From Gemmatimonadota bacterium (GTDB lineage: Bacteria; Gemmatimonadota; Gemmatimonadetes; Longimicrobiales; Gaopeijiaceae), in assembly GCA_029863645.1 (NCBI GenBank), contig JAOTVA010000018.1:1-37036 (forward strand): a stretch of DNA of 37,036 bases. Reading direction: 5' to 3'. The notes under the pieces were generated by a model. The model saw only the letters and a list, made by a program, of their open reading frames with translations, was not told the origin of the DNA and did no database searches. Made by a program: the position numbers and the translations under genes. Shown in pieces: positions 36,808 through 37,036 of this stretch (positions are counted from its first letter, which is position 1; every line of letters starts with the position of its first letter).

Positions 36808-36941
36808 GTCCTGCAAAGCGGAGGGGGCGGGATTCAGCTCCGGCGCTTCGCGCCTCCACTGCTCTCCGCTTCCTACGGTCGCTCCGAGCCGAACCCACGT
36901 AGCGCGTTTCTTCGGAAACGCGCGTGGGTTCGAACGCGAAG
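36808..36941 (-). repeat. Satellite unit of the tRNA-Ser-linked repeat
   Basis: A single diverged unit, starting GTCCTGCAAAGCGG exactly like the outer end of the array, then GAGGGGGCGGGATTCAGCTC (one change in the tRNA-derived part) and ending GCGTGGGTTCGAACGCGAAG. It resembles units 1-2 more than 3-5. Two hairpins: GGCGC-TTC-GCGCC (36842-36854), and a long one in which GAACCCAC (36891-36898) pairs with GTGGGTTC (36924-36931) and GCGCGTTTC (36902-36910) pairs with GAAACGCGC (36915-36923) around a TTCG tetraloop. It lies 47 bases from the right-hand tRNA-Ser and just upstream of the kinase gene. Confidence 0.85.
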
Positions 36942-36988
36942 GGACTTCGACCACATCTGCATGACCGAAGCACTCTTGGCCGTTCCAA

Positions 36989-37036
36989 CGGAGGGGGTGG
37001 GATTCGAACCCACGAGGGCTTTCGCCCGCCGGCTTT
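36989..37036 (-). tRNA. tRNA-Ser, 3' part (continues beyond window)
   Basis: The 3' end of a class II serine tRNA on the minus strand: discriminator G at 36989, acceptor CCCCTCC, T-arm, long variable arm GGGCGAAAGCCC, and GCCGG of the anticodon stem, ending at AAA of the anticodon loop at the window edge. It matches the left fragment at 47 of 48 positions; the one difference (37033) is position 39 of the anticodon stem, so its partner at 31 should be C. The anticodon ends in A (NGA family), but its first two bases are outside the window. Whether the gene is intact cannot be seen. Confidence 0.85.

Overview
The window is GC-rich, densely packed, and has GC-rich third codon positions in every convincing gene. 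Its gene families point to a Gemmatimonadota-like bacterium: a Pkn-type kinase fused to a TolB-like propeller, a DUF5916 protein beside a large sortilin/BNR-repeat protein, a secreted M14 carboxypeptidase, and a surface lipoprotein with Big_2 and propeller domains. This is inferred from gene content, because there is no rRNA or complete marker set. The cell is Gram-negative (TolC and RND components, lipoproteins) and makes isoprenoids by the MEP route (ispG).

Layout. 1-5071 (minus): a tripartite efflux operon in the order adaptor, TolC, RND pump; the pump runs off the left edge. 5227-6480 (minus): ispG. 6639-7616 (plus): a CDGSH iron-sulfur protein and a MORN-repeat lipoprotein. 7624-16089 (almost all minus): a housekeeping and accessory run of secreted alpha/beta hydrolase, metallophosphoesterase, family I pyrophosphatase, two GNAT acetyltransferases, HAD phosphatase, DUF1697, an orphan single-domain response regulator, a zinc-ribbon/DUF5655-like protein, a GIY-YIG-like protein, two secreted hypotheticals and a two-TM protein. 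Several neighbours overlap by 4 bases (ATGA, GTGA, TTGA), which implies translational coupling. 16307-19041: an AHSA1-type SRPBCC protein, a small two-TM protein and a two-TM/double-RCK potassium channel. 19260-28988: secreted M14 peptidase and lipid-anchored cytochrome c (minus), then divergently a sortilin/BNR protein, a DUF5916 protein and a six-TM protein (plus). 29051-32494 (minus): an 1147-residue lipoprotein.

The right end (about 32.5-37.0 kb) is unlike the rest. It has a decayed gene fragment, then an array of five 128-135 bp repeats. Each repeat starts with the last 16-17 nucleotides of a tRNA-Ser gene, and the array ends in a tRNA-Ser 3' half broken off in the anticodon loop. A receptor-like Ser/Thr kinase follows, then one diverged repeat unit and the start of a second tRNA-Ser that runs off the window. 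Read on the strand of the tRNA, each unit has two hairpins whose stems stay paired although their sequences differ between units. This resembles in layout the E. coli tyrT/rtT repeats and is the best candidate here for something undescribed. It could be a tRNA-linked structured RNA or DNA element, a scar of tRNA-targeted integration, or both.

Most functional assignments rest on motifs read by eye. Starts were chosen from Shine-Dalgarno sequences and overlaps, and several genes appear to use GTG or TTG.
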